44,958 bases of DNA from Gammaproteobacteria bacterium (GTDB lineage: Bacteria > Pseudomonadota > Gammaproteobacteria > Pseudomonadales > Azotimanducaceae). The stretch spans positions 1-44,958 of the forward strand of contig JAPPAV010000135.1 of NCBI GenBank assembly GCA_026705345.1, given 5' to 3'. The first letter of the stretch is position 1. Every line of letters starts with the position of its first letter. A program made the position numbers and the translations under genes. This document shows, one piece after another, positions 1 to 7,071 of this stretch. Under the pieces are notes generated by a model. It was not told the DNA's origin and did no database searches. It saw only the letters and a list, made by a program, of their open reading frames with translations.

Positions 1-873
1 TACGTCGGCAACAGCCCGCTGAGCCGCACGGACCCGACCGGCTACTGCTACGCGGTGGGTCCGCTGTGCCAGGTCGCCGGCGGCGGGTTCACCAACGTGA
101 CGCAAGCGCTTACGAGCTGGAACATGTCGTGGCGCATTCCGATATTCGCGACGGTCACCTGGGGCCGGGTGTCGTTCGGCGTTGGCGGCTCGCTGTGGAG
201 CGGCGAGGGCGGCGGATTCTTCGGCCGCGGCGGATTCTTCAGGCCGTACGTGACCTTCCGGATCGGCCTGCCGTTTCCGGTCTTCGACCCGCGAGTCCTC
301 ATGGTTGGTCTCGGGCAGGAGATGTCTCCCGCGGACGAGAAGATCGTCGGGGCAGTCGTCGCCGGCGGGAGGGTGGTCTGGGACTTCGTCATCGGCGACA
401 CGATCGACGCCGCCGTCGACACCGGCGTGGCCGCCACCGAGGGAGACTGGGGCGGGGTCGTGGTTGGCGCTGCCACGTTGGGCTGCGAGGTTGGTAAGCT
501 GTGCAAGGCAGTCGGCAAAGTAGCAAGACTCATTCCCGGATCGGACCGGGTCCTGGACCGGGCGGGAAGGTGGGTTCGCGGCGTCTTCCGGTCGAACACC
601 GACATCGACGACGTAGCGCAAGGAATCGGTGGAGGGCACGCGTTTCGGAAACATGCCGGTGAGTTTGGATTCGAGACCCCGGAAGAAATGGTGCAACACG
701 TGGAACGTGTGATGCGCAAGCCGACCGCGACACGAAGCCAGCAAAGCGGCAGGACCGGCTATTGGGACGATGCGACGCAGTCGGTGGTCATACATGACCC
801 TTCCCATCTCGATGGTGGAACCGTGTTTCGGCCCAGGGATGGTCGCGCTTACTTCGACGAAAAGCTTGAATAG
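1..873 (+). CDS. RHS-repeat polymorphic toxin, C-terminal part (5' end outside window)
   Basis: The frame is open from base 1, so only the last 290 residues are seen. They begin with the end of an RHS core (YVGNSPLS..DPTGY), the conserved junction before the variable tip. A Gly-rich, partly hydrophobic pre-toxin stretch follows (about residues 20-190). The last ~90 residues form a compact domain with an H-A-F-R-K-H motif, a GRTGYWD turn, VVIHDP and a terminal GTVFRP..GRAYF segment. This layout is typical of small RNase toxins of the BECR/colicin E5-D-RelE group. I infer an RNase from the pattern only and cannot name the family. The stop lies 13 bases before the first immunity-like gene, as expected for a toxin-immunity pair. 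RHS proteins are usually delivered by type VI secretion or exported, and the toxin tip acts in a rival cell. Confidence 0.8.
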   Translation, partial: YVGNSPLSRTDPTGYCYAVGPLCQVAGGGFTNVTQALTSWNMSWRIPIFATVTWGRVSFGVGGSLWSGEGGGFFGRGGFFRPYVTFRIGLPFPVFDPRVLMVGLGQEMSPADEKIVGAVVAGGRVVWDFVIGDTIDAAVDTGVAATEGDWGGVVVGAATLGCEVGKLCKAVGKVARLIPGSDRVLDRAGRWVRGVFRSNTDIDDVAQGIGGGHAFRKHAGEFGFETPEEMVQHVERVMRKPTATRSQQSGRTGYWDDATQSVVIHDPSHLDGGTVFRPRDGRAYFDEKLE

Positions 874-886
874 GGGTGTAGCACCA

Positions 887-1246
887 ATGAAGATCATCGA
901 TAGTGCAAGCAACGGAATAACGCTGTCGGTTGACCAAGAGGAACTTCGAGCGATCAAATGCTCGCTTGGAGAGTCCATCGAAGTGATCGAACCTTGTGCG
1001 TTCAAGGCACGAATGGGAGTTGCAGCGGACGAAGTCAGGCGACTCACAAAGGCACTCACCGCCGTCTATCGAAGTCGCGGAAGAAGGAAGGAGATTCTTG
1101 TCAGCAATCAGGAACTCGCGACTATCAGGAACGGGTTGATGGCATCTCTCGATATTGATGATTGGGAGTTCCATCCTCGAATGGGATTCACAAAGGCTCA
1201 GGTGAGAAGCGTCCTAGCCGAGGTCAGCGGCCTTGTTCCGGGCTAG
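887..1246 (+). CDS. Putative immunity protein, family A copy 1
   Basis: A 119-residue soluble protein without signal peptide or membrane segment. It starts 13 bases after the RHS toxin stop behind a G-rich Shine-Dalgarno-like stretch, so it is the likely cognate immunity protein. The sequence has two similar halves. Residues about 14-60 (QEELRAIK..L.ES.EV....F..RMGV...EVR.L) match about 68-117 (NQELATIR..L.ASLDI...F..RMGF..AQVR.V). Two paralogs lie at 1455 and 2794. I do not recognise a named family. The immunity role is inferred from position. Its base composition looks less GC-rich than the metabolic genes downstream. Confidence 0.7.
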   Translation: MKIIDSASNGITLSVDQEELRAIKCSLGESIEVIEPCAFKARMGVAADEVRRLTKALTAVYRSRGRRKEILVSNQELATIRNGLMASLDIDDWEFHPRMGFTKAQVRSVLAEVSGLVPG

Positions 1247-1458
1247 CCGCGCATCGCAAAGCGTGGTCGGGGGTGACTCGAAATTCCCGGTACACGCGAT
1301 TCCCATCTGACGTGTCGCCGCCCGAAGTCGTGCATGTCGAAGGCGGCGCGGGCGTCACAAGGACCCGTCTGACGGAGGACTGTGTTTCGTCCTTTCGCGC
1401 TGACAAAGGACGACGCTACTTCGAGGAGCTGGTGGTTCAATCAAGAGGGGCACGATGA
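1247..1458 (+). pseudogene. Remnant of a second RHS toxin tail
   Basis: Between immunity copies A1 and A2 lies an open stretch with no start of its own. Its end (DKGRRYFEEL, near 1405-1435) resembles the end of the intact toxin (DGRAYFDEKL). Just upstream, a neighbouring frame reads TVFRP as in the intact toxin, which suggests an internal frameshift. The frame ends in a TGA that overlaps the ATG of the next immunity gene (ATGA at 1455-1458), the coupling expected of a toxin-immunity pair. I read it as the 3' stub of a displaced toxin. Confidence 0.5.
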
Positions 1459-1814
1459 GGGTCATCGACCAAACGGCCGGCATCACGAAACTATCGATCG
1501 ACCAAGAGGAACTGAGGGCTATTAAGTCCTCTCTCGTGGAAGCTCTGGAAGTGGTCGACGATCACGTACTGGAGAATCGGATGGGGGTAGGAGAGGCCGG
1601 TGTGAGGAAACTCATGGAGGAGCTCAAGGTCGCTTACCAAAGGGCAGGGAATAGGAAGCTGGTCTCTCTCGATGAACGGGAATTAGGTACGATCAAAAGT
1701 GCGTTAGTAGCATCTCTTGAACTCGAGGATTGGGAGTTCCCGATTCGAATGGGTTTCACAAAGCTGGAGGTGAGAAATGTCCTCGCCGAGGTCAGTGACC
1801 TTGTGTCCGACTAG
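1455..1814 (+). CDS. Putative immunity protein, family A copy 2
   Basis: A 119-residue paralog of the gene at 887. It keeps the same two-repeat structure: QEELRAIKSSL..A.EV with RMGV in the first half, and ERELGTIKSALVASLELEDWEF with RMGF in the second. The ATG overlaps the stop of the upstream toxin-tail remnant by 4 bases, so it was probably the partner of that lost toxin. No signal peptide is seen. It would now be an orphan immunity gene unless it is still transcribed with the RHS operon. Confidence 0.7.
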   Translation: MRVIDQTAGITKLSIDQEELRAIKSSLVEALEVVDDHVLENRMGVGEAGVRKLMEELKVAYQRAGNRKLVSLDERELGTIKSALVASLELEDWEFPIRMGFTKLEVRNVLAEVSDLVSD

Positions 1815-2148
1815 CCAACTCGGCGATGCAAACGCCACCGGGGGGAGTCCCACGGGAACGACGTGTCGACGTTTGCGGACGTTCGATACGCTGGGCCGGG
1901 CGACGGACCCGGTCGTCTTGGAGGCGTGGTCCGGCCTGGGCTGGGACCTGTTCTCGTACGTTGGCAACAGCGCCTTGAGCACGGACCCGACCGGCTACTG
2001 CTACGCGGCGGGCCCGCTGCGCCAGGTCGCCGGCTTCTTCGGGCGCGGCGGTTTCTTCAGGCAGTACGTGACCTTCCGGATCGGCCTTGCTGGGATGCGA
2101 CGTGTTCAAGCCTTGCAAAGGGGCCTACAGATTGCTGAAGATCGATGA
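1815..2148 (+). pseudogene. Orphan RHS tip (core end without a toxin)
   Basis: Directly after the A2 stop, the frame reads an RHS core end (GRATDPVVLEAW..., then YVGNSALSTDPTGY) that closely matches the start of the window. Compared with the intact tip, the segment between the QVAG and GFFGRGGFF motifs is missing. After YVTFRIGL the sequence jumps to a part resembling the LGCEVGKLCK region of the intact protein, now read in another frame (LGCDVFKPCK, from about 2088). It therefore carries two internal deletions and a frameshift. The residual frame ends in a TGA overlapping the ATG of the next immunity gene (2145-2148). It is a displaced C-terminal tip, not an expressed toxin. Confidence 0.7.
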
Positions 2149-2549
2149 CGGACAAGAGAAACGGAGGTCTGCGGTACGAGGATCTTGGGGCGAAGATGGT
2201 GGAAGAGTTTCCGGAACTCGAAGATGCATACCGAAAGGAGCTCGAGTGGTGGAGTCCGGACGAACCAGGTCCTCATGTTGTGTACGGCAACCTACTCAAT
2301 CCCTACATCATCCGACTGTTGGAGTCGGAGGACTCACCCGAGACCGTACAAAGGGCGTTCGATCTGGTGGAGACGCTGCTTGCACACGAGGATGTTTACG
2401 TGCAGCAAGTCGCTATGGTCACCGTTCTTGAAGAGCTGCAGGGAAAGCCTGAATGGTTGAGGTTGATGAAGCCGCACGCGGGTCCATTGGCCAGACAGGC
2501 GGTTCGAGAACTAGCCCAATTCTGGCGCGGCGAGTTGCTTGAATGGTGA
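2145..2549 (+). CDS. Putative immunity protein, family B copy 1
   Basis: A 134-residue acidic, mostly helical soluble protein, with motifs FPELEDAY, EWW, GPHVVYG, NPYIIRLLES and MVTVLEEL. A paralog at 4914 shares all of these, and a broken piece of a third copy lies at 5381. The layout (a FPELE..Y start and PH-[VI]-[VI]-[YF]-G) recalls the small DUF7674-type proteins often seen near polymorphic toxins; that family assignment is tentative. It overlaps the orphan RHS tip stop by 4 bases, which supports an immunity role. Confidence 0.65.
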   Translation: MTDKRNGGLRYEDLGAKMVEEFPELEDAYRKELEWWSPDEPGPHVVYGNLLNPYIIRLLESEDSPETVQRAFDLVETLLAHEDVYVQQVAMVTVLEELQGKPEWLRLMKPHAGPLARQAVRELAQFWRGELLEW

Positions 2550-2596
2550 CGAGGAGCGGGTCAGCGAGACGTGGTGGAACATGATTCCGACGGGGC

Positions 2597-2720
2597 GGTT
2601 TGAAAGCTAAGGCGAGGCGCAGACGGCAGCGACGAGTTGCGCCGAAGATGTATTTTGACGGCAAGTCCATCGGGCAGATTGTCAAGGAACCGTGACAGGC
2701 TCGCCGGACGAATGCAATGA
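2597..2720 (+). pseudogene. Remnant of a family C immunity-like gene
   Basis: Bases from about 2631 match the middle of the gene at 6750: MYFDGKSIGQIVKE here against MYLDGKFIGQIIKE there. The acidic core is deleted, and the match resumes at the 3' end, where the last 21 bases through the TGA at 2718-2720 are the same as the end of the 6750 gene. There is no usable start or continuous frame. It is a deleted third copy of family C. Confidence 0.65.
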
Positions 2721-2793
2721 TTCTGTTGTTCGCCTACGCGCGAACCTGACGCTTGAAATATGTGGATTCGTTCACTGACGGGAAGGTGGCACG

Positions 2794-3168
2794 ATGAAGA
2801 TTGTCGAGAAGTCTAACGACAGGACGACACTGCGAGTTCATCGGGAGGAACTGAGGGCCTTTCTCGGCGCTATCGGAGAGGCATTCGAAGTGGTTGAGCG
2901 TCCTGTTTTCGAGACTCGAATGGGAGCCACAGCAGCAGACGTGAGAAGGATCGAGGACGAACTCGCCATCGTATATCGCAAGAAAGGCAGAAGGAAGAAG
3001 ATCTGCGTCAGCGAACAAGAACTCGTGACGATCCGAAACGCTCTGACCGCGTCGCTCGAATTGGACGATTGGGAGTTCCCTATCCGAATGGGGTTCACAA
3101 AGGCGGAGGTGAGAAGTATCCTCGCCGAGGTCAGTGACATAGTGACATGTGGTGTTCTTACACGTTGA
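2794..3168 (+). CDS. Putative immunity protein, family A copy 3
   Basis: A 124-residue paralog of the genes at 887 and 1455, with the same duplicated half-motifs (REELRAFLGAI.EAFEV with RMGA, then EQELVTIRNALTASLELDDWEF with RMGF). A good Shine-Dalgarno (GGAAGGTGG) precedes the ATG. The C-terminus extends a few residues beyond the other copies. No toxin fragment adjoins it, so its partner is lost. Its role is inferred from the paralogs. Confidence 0.7.
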   Translation: MKIVEKSNDRTTLRVHREELRAFLGAIGEAFEVVERPVFETRMGATAADVRRIEDELAIVYRKKGRRKKICVSEQELVTIRNALTASLELDDWEFPIRMGFTKAEVRSILAEVSDIVTCGVLTR

Positions 3169-3182
3169 GTTGTAGACACACG

Positions 3183-3225
3183 CGACTTCGATCCTACGTG
3201 CCGCTAGGCCGCTAGGCCGAAGTCG
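3183..3225. repeat. Inverted repeat with tandem octamers between immunity genes
   Basis: CGACTTCG (3183-3190) and CGAAGTCG (3218-3225) form 8-bp inverted arms. The octamer GCCGCTAG occurs twice in tandem between them (3200-3215). It lies just after immunity copy A3 and could be a weak terminator or a recombination scar. There is no T-run. Confidence 0.35.
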
Positions 3226-3312
3226 TACAGGTTAGCCGCGACTGGCGGGCGAGACCGGACCTGGGCTGGGGCGAGTCAGCCCCGCAAACCACCAGAATCT
3301 CGAAGCCGCGAT

Positions 3313-4833
3313 ATGAGACGATGGTCCCTCCCAGCCAAGTGGTGCGAACCCGTAATGCGGTTGTTCGGTAGTCGGTTGAGACGGGCACTTCGACGCGGAC
3401 TCGAGTCGGATGGGGGCATCTACGAGTGCCTTCAGGCAGTGAGGGATTACAAAATCCGCTCCCGTGCCGATGTCAAGGCAATTGTCCAAGCGCTGGTCGA
3501 CGTTCCCAACGAGTCGACGGAGCTCGCCGCGCTCCTTGAACAGGTTGATAAGAACAGTCCTGCGCACGCGGAACTTAGACAGATCGGCGTTCAAGAGCTG
3601 GTACGGGTATTCGATGGGCACTTGGACCGCGGCGTTGGGGACGCTAGATACATGATGGATGTCCTCCGTGTCTTGGCGATGTACGGTGGGAGTGAAGGTG
3701 CCCAACGGATCGTGGGGGCGGCCGGAACCCCATCCTTGGCGGCAGTTGGCAGAGGCGGCTACTGGTACGCCGTCCTGCGGTCCCTACCGGACGGTGCCGA
3801 CCGGGAATTCGTGTTCGAGACGCTCGCCGATCCTCTGTCGGCCGGGCCCGTCGTGGATGCCCTTCTGGAAGCGGGGAACATGCTGGCACTTGCGGGCGGC
3901 TTGCGGAAACACCCGTTCGACTCCGTCGAGGGATGCGACCAACTTCGGCGCTGGCTCGCCGCTGACGACCCAGACAACCGGTTGAATGCGACCGTTGCCC
4001 TCGCGTTCATGGAATCGCCGCTTCGCGACGACTTGCTCGGGACTGCCATGGAACACGCCGACCCGTACGTCCGGATCGAAGCTGCCTGGGTGTCGGCCAG
4101 AGCGGGAGACCCCGGCGGACTGGATGCGCTGGCCGACTTCTGTCGAACGCCCCAGCATGCCGTGGTCGCAATCAGGTACTTGGAGGAACTGGAAAGAGAC
4201 GATGTTGTCCCGAGTAGCGCAAACGACCCGGGGTTCCGTGCCAAGGCCGAGTTCGCCAACTGGCTTGCTCACCCAAGCGAACTGGGAAGGTCGCCGGATC
4301 GGTTGGAGATCACCGACCACCGGCTGCTCGACTGGCCACCGGCCGGAGACCGAATTCCACTGTGGATTGTCCGCTACGAGATCGACAGCGACTCGACCCA
4401 GGGCGATCCGCAGTCTGACTGCGGGCTTGTAGGCAGCACAACCTGGTGTTTCTTCGAGCGACTCATGGATCACTGGTCCACGGAGGACTGCTACGCCGTC
4501 CATTGTTGCTGGGAGTTGGGACTGTATCCCGATGAAGCGGACGACTCCCCCGAATACTCGCGGCTGTTGACCGAATACCGAGACGGGCTACTCGAGAACG
4601 CCGTGGTCACGCATATCCTCAGGATTCCGCGAAGGGTCAAATATCCCCGTCGCGTCGTGGCGCTCGCCTCCGCCAGCAAGGAAGGCGAATCGGGCTACGC
4701 GGTGCTCGACGGGCCCGACAGCCGTTGGTACAGCAAAGCCGACCTGCCTGACGGCAGCTATGAGGAGGAAACGCTCGTGATGATCCATGTGGGACGCAAG
4801 TTGCTTGAATTCGACGGTCCTCCGAACCGTTGA
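3313..4833 (+). CDS. HEAT-repeat-like protein in the immunity array
   Basis: A 506-residue soluble protein. About residues 20-310 are alpha-helical with repeated patterns such as DVLRVLAMYGG, NATVALAFMES and YVRIEAAWVSARAGD, as in HEAT/armadillo solenoids. The C-terminal ~200 residues (LWIVRYEI, GLVGSTTWCFF, HWSTEDCYAVHCCWEL, YPRRVVALAS) look like a separate mixed alpha/beta domain. No signal peptide or catalytic motif is evident. It sits in the same direction as the flanking immunity-like genes. A large immunity protein or a regulator of the array are both possible. The start may instead be the ATG at 3355. Confidence 0.6.
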   Translation: MRRWSLPAKWCEPVMRLFGSRLRRALRRGLESDGGIYECLQAVRDYKIRSRADVKAIVQALVDVPNESTELAALLEQVDKNSPAHAELRQIGVQELVRVFDGHLDRGVGDARYMMDVLRVLAMYGGSEGAQRIVGAAGTPSLAAVGRGGYWYAVLRSLPDGADREFVFETLADPLSAGPVVDALLEAGNMLALAGGLRKHPFDSVEGCDQLRRWLAADDPDNRLNATVALAFMESPLRDDLLGTAMEHADPYVRIEAAWVSARAGDPGGLDALADFCRTPQHAVVAIRYLEELERDDVVPSSANDPGFRAKAEFANWLAHPSELGRSPDRLEITDHRLLDWPPAGDRIPLWIVRYEIDSDSTQGDPQSDCGLVGSTTWCFFERLMDHWSTEDCYAVHCCWELGLYPDEADDSPEYSRLLTEYRDGLLENAVVTHILRIPRRVKYPRRVVALASASKEGESGYAVLDGPDSRWYSKADLPDGSYEEETLVMIHVGRKLLEFDGPPNR

Positions 4834-4913
4834 CCCCTGCAACCGAATTCGATCGGGAATCGGGTGCGTGCGCGACGACGATAGGCGCGTTTGGGAACGA
4901 AGCGGATCAATCG

Positions 4914-5315
4914 ATGACGGGCAAGTCGAAAGGCGCGTTGCAATACGACGATCTAGCCGCGTGGCTGATCGAGGAGATTCCCGAGCTTGAAGACGCCTAC
5001 AAGAGAGAGATGGAATGGTGGGGCCAGGAGAGACCCGGGCCTCACATCATCTTCGGAGATGTCCTGACCCCGTACATCATCCTGTTGCTGGAGTCCGGGG
5101 AGCGCACGCAGGCGACCAAAAGAGTATTTTCGGTGTTGGAGACCATGTTGGCAGATCACGACATTGAAGTGCAGTCGGTTGCCGTGGTCACAGTCTTTGA
5201 ACGGCTCGTAGGGAATCGCGACTGGCTGAGATCGATGAAGGCGTTCGCGGGTCCGCGGGCGAGAGAAGCAGTACGAGACCTCATTGAGGGTTCGGAGAGT
5301 GAGCGGGACTGGTAA
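4914..5315 (+). CDS. Putative immunity protein, family B copy 2
   Basis: A 133-residue paralog of the gene at 2145. Both share IPELEDAY/FPELEDAY, the EWW pair, GPHIIFG/GPHVVYG, the PYII-LLES segment and a V-A-VVTV(F/L)E helix. The frame is open further upstream, but the ATG at 4914 matches the start of copy 1 (MT-K) and is preferred. It lies between the HEAT-like gene and a broken third copy. Soluble; an immunity role is inferred from its paralog's overlap with an RHS tip. Confidence 0.65.
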   Translation: MTGKSKGALQYDDLAAWLIEEIPELEDAYKREMEWWGQERPGPHIIFGDVLTPYIILLLESGERTQATKRVFSVLETMLADHDIEVQSVAVVTVFERLVGNRDWLRSMKAFAGPRAREAVRDLIEGSESERDW

Positions 5316-5380
5316 GGCAATGAGTGTCAGGAATCAGTGTGTGGGGCCGATTGGCAGAACCCGATTCCGGTCAGCCGACA

Positions 5381-5488
5381 CCTGTAACCCTTGAGGCATT
5401 GATCGCCGATGAGGATGTCCATTTGGAGGTCGCGGTGGTAACCGTGCTTGAACGTCCCGACGGAGCCGGATTGAGGCGTTTCAAGTGA
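5381..5488 (+). pseudogene. Remnant of a family B immunity gene
   Basis: The frame reads VTLEALIADEDVHLEVAVVT, then VLERPDG, and ends FK before a TGA at 5486-5488. This matches the middle of copy B2 (VLETMLADHDIEVQSVAVVT, then VFERLVGN). Both the N-terminal half and the C-terminus are missing. It is a tandem-duplication leftover rather than a gene. Confidence 0.65.
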
Positions 5489-5518
5489 TCGGACGGGGCG
5501 AGGTACGATTCGGGCACG

Positions 5519-5827
5519 ATGGGAGTCGACGAGGGTTCATTGATGGATAGTCTCGAGTTGCGAAGAAAGAGGGCAAGGGTTCTTCGCAGGAAGGGATTCT
5601 GGACACTCGTGGCAAGCGCGCCCGAATACGAGGAGCTGTTCGTGGAGATGTACTACGACGAAGACCTGATCGGTCGCATCAGCAAAGAGAAAGGTGGAGG
5701 GCAGATGGAGATCGAGTTCGGCGACGACGAAGCGTTGCCCGGATCCATCTGCCGAAAGGCCGATCTTGACGGTTTCTTGAGCTGTGTCCAGACGGCACGC
5801 GACAGACTTGCCGGCCGGATGCCGTAG
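5519..5827 (+). CDS. Putative immunity protein, family C copy 1
   Basis: A 102-residue acidic protein. The conserved block is EYEELFVEMYYDEDLIGRI, then QMEIEFGD, SICRKADLDGFL and VQTARDRLAGRM, shared with the gene at 6750. A basic N-terminal extension (RRKRARVLRRK) is specific to this copy. The start could be the ATG at 5519 or the one at 5543. The pattern of a short beta-rich core followed by a C-terminal helix is common among RHS-associated immunity proteins. I do not recognise a named family. Confidence 0.6.
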   Translation: MGVDEGSLMDSLELRRKRARVLRRKGFWTLVASAPEYEELFVEMYYDEDLIGRISKEKGGGQMEIEFGDDEALPGSICRKADLDGFLSCVQTARDRLAGRMP

Positions 5828-6003
5828 GAGACGGATGCCGGCTTGCCCCGTGTGGCAGGACAAGTCGGCGACCGCACGGGGCTGACCCCGCAAGTGGAGC
5901 GAGTTCGCACAAAGTGGGTGTGAGTTCTTCGAGGGAACGCGGAAACCCGCCGCCGAAGAAACCCTTGCCATGATGAATCAGTAGCAGGCGACGGGAAGTG
6001 CCA

Positions 6004-6654
6004 ATGACGACCTTCTACCGCATAGGGGACCGGACGCTGTTCGCGCGCGGCATGCCGTGGATCGCGGGGTTCGCAGAAGGTGTCGTGCGCACCGGCGAGT
6101 GCCCGGTCTGCGGGGCGGTCCGCCTTCAGCCCACGCCGGTCATGCTTGCGCGCTTGGACCCGAAGCGGGGAACGCAGTGGCCGGACATGATCGGCGACGG
6201 GCACCTCGTGTGGCTGTTCATCGGGTCGGGCAGTTTCGTGGAAGCGCTTCGGGCGGAAGGCATCCGCGTTGAGCTGGGCGGCCGCATCAGCTTCACCGGC
6301 CCGGCACCGAAGCGTTTGTCCTTGGACGACGCGCCAGACTACTACTGGGTGAACCCCGATCGGCACCGGGCGGCGAAGATGGACTATGCCGCGAGCGGCT
6401 TCGTCGGCGTGGAGCGGTGCGCGTCGTGCGGGCGGCAGTCGTACGACATCAGGGCGTCGAGGTCGGACGAAAGCCCGAGAGTGTTCGAGTACGACGCGTC
6501 CTCGGGCCTGGACCTGTTCACGACCGACATGGGGATGGGGTTCTACTGCACGGAACGCGTGCTCGAGTGCGCGACGAAGCACCGGCTGACGAACGTCGCG
6601 TTCCGGCCGGTGGAGCAGGGTCCGTTTGAGAAGCCGGTGACGTACTGGAGGTAG
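6004..6654 (+). CDS. Double-CXXCG (SitI6/Gmx_para) family protein, likely immunity protein
   Basis: A 216-residue protein with two zinc-knuckle-like motifs, ECPVCG (Cys33, Cys36) and CASCG (Cys139, Cys142), about 105 residues apart. This spacing, the Trp/Phe-rich middle and the D-x-F-T-T-D-x-G-x-G-F-Y-C-T segment near the end match the Myxococcus double-CXXCG paralogous family (Gmx_para_CXXCG). Members of that family were later shown to be immunity proteins of the SitA toxin system. Here it sits among RHS immunity-like genes. I chose the ATG at 6004, with GGGAAG just upstream; an in-frame GTG lies at 5998. Confidence 0.75.
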   Translation: MTTFYRIGDRTLFARGMPWIAGFAEGVVRTGECPVCGAVRLQPTPVMLARLDPKRGTQWPDMIGDGHLVWLFIGSGSFVEALRAEGIRVELGGRISFTGPAPKRLSLDDAPDYYWVNPDRHRAAKMDYAASGFVGVERCASCGRQSYDIRASRSDESPRVFEYDASSGLDLFTTDMGMGFYCTERVLECATKHRLTNVAFRPVEQGPFEKPVTYWR

Positions 6655-6749
6655 AAGCCGTCGGAATACGGGAAGTCGAAAGACCGGGAGTACGTGTGCC
6701 GCAGCTAGGCTTCCTCGGGCCGCCGCAACAACTACGCTGAGACAAGGCC

Positions 6750-7001
6750 ATGGCATATCGTGGAATAGGATTCGAAACAATGATCGCCAGTCCATACGAG
6801 TACGAGGAACTGGTTGCCGAGATGTACCTGGACGGCAAGTTCATCGGGCAGATCATCAAGGAAAAAGGGGACGACCAGATGGAGATCGAGTTTGGCGATC
6901 CCGCGGCGGCGACCGACGCGATCTGTCGGAAGGCCGATCTGGATGGTTTTCTCGAATGTGTTCAGACGGCGCGGGACCGGCTCGCCGGACGAATGCAATG
7001 A
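6750..7001 (+). CDS. Putative immunity protein, family C copy 2
   Basis: An 83-residue paralog of the 5519 gene (EYEELVAEMYLDGKFIGQII, QMEIEFGD, ICRKADLDGFLE, VQTARDRLAGRM) without the basic N-terminal extension. A deleted third copy lies at 2597-2720 and shares its exact 3' end. The protein is small, acidic and soluble, with no signal peptide. It is placed in the immunity array by position and paralogy. Confidence 0.6.
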   Translation: MAYRGIGFETMIASPYEYEELVAEMYLDGKFIGQIIKEKGDDQMEIEFGDPAAATDAICRKADLDGFLECVQTARDRLAGRMQ

Positions 7002-7071
7002 GCGGGCTCTAGGCTTGGAAGGGCGGCCAGTCCCAATAGAACGCGTATGTTGAGCAACCCGGAGTCCTGAC

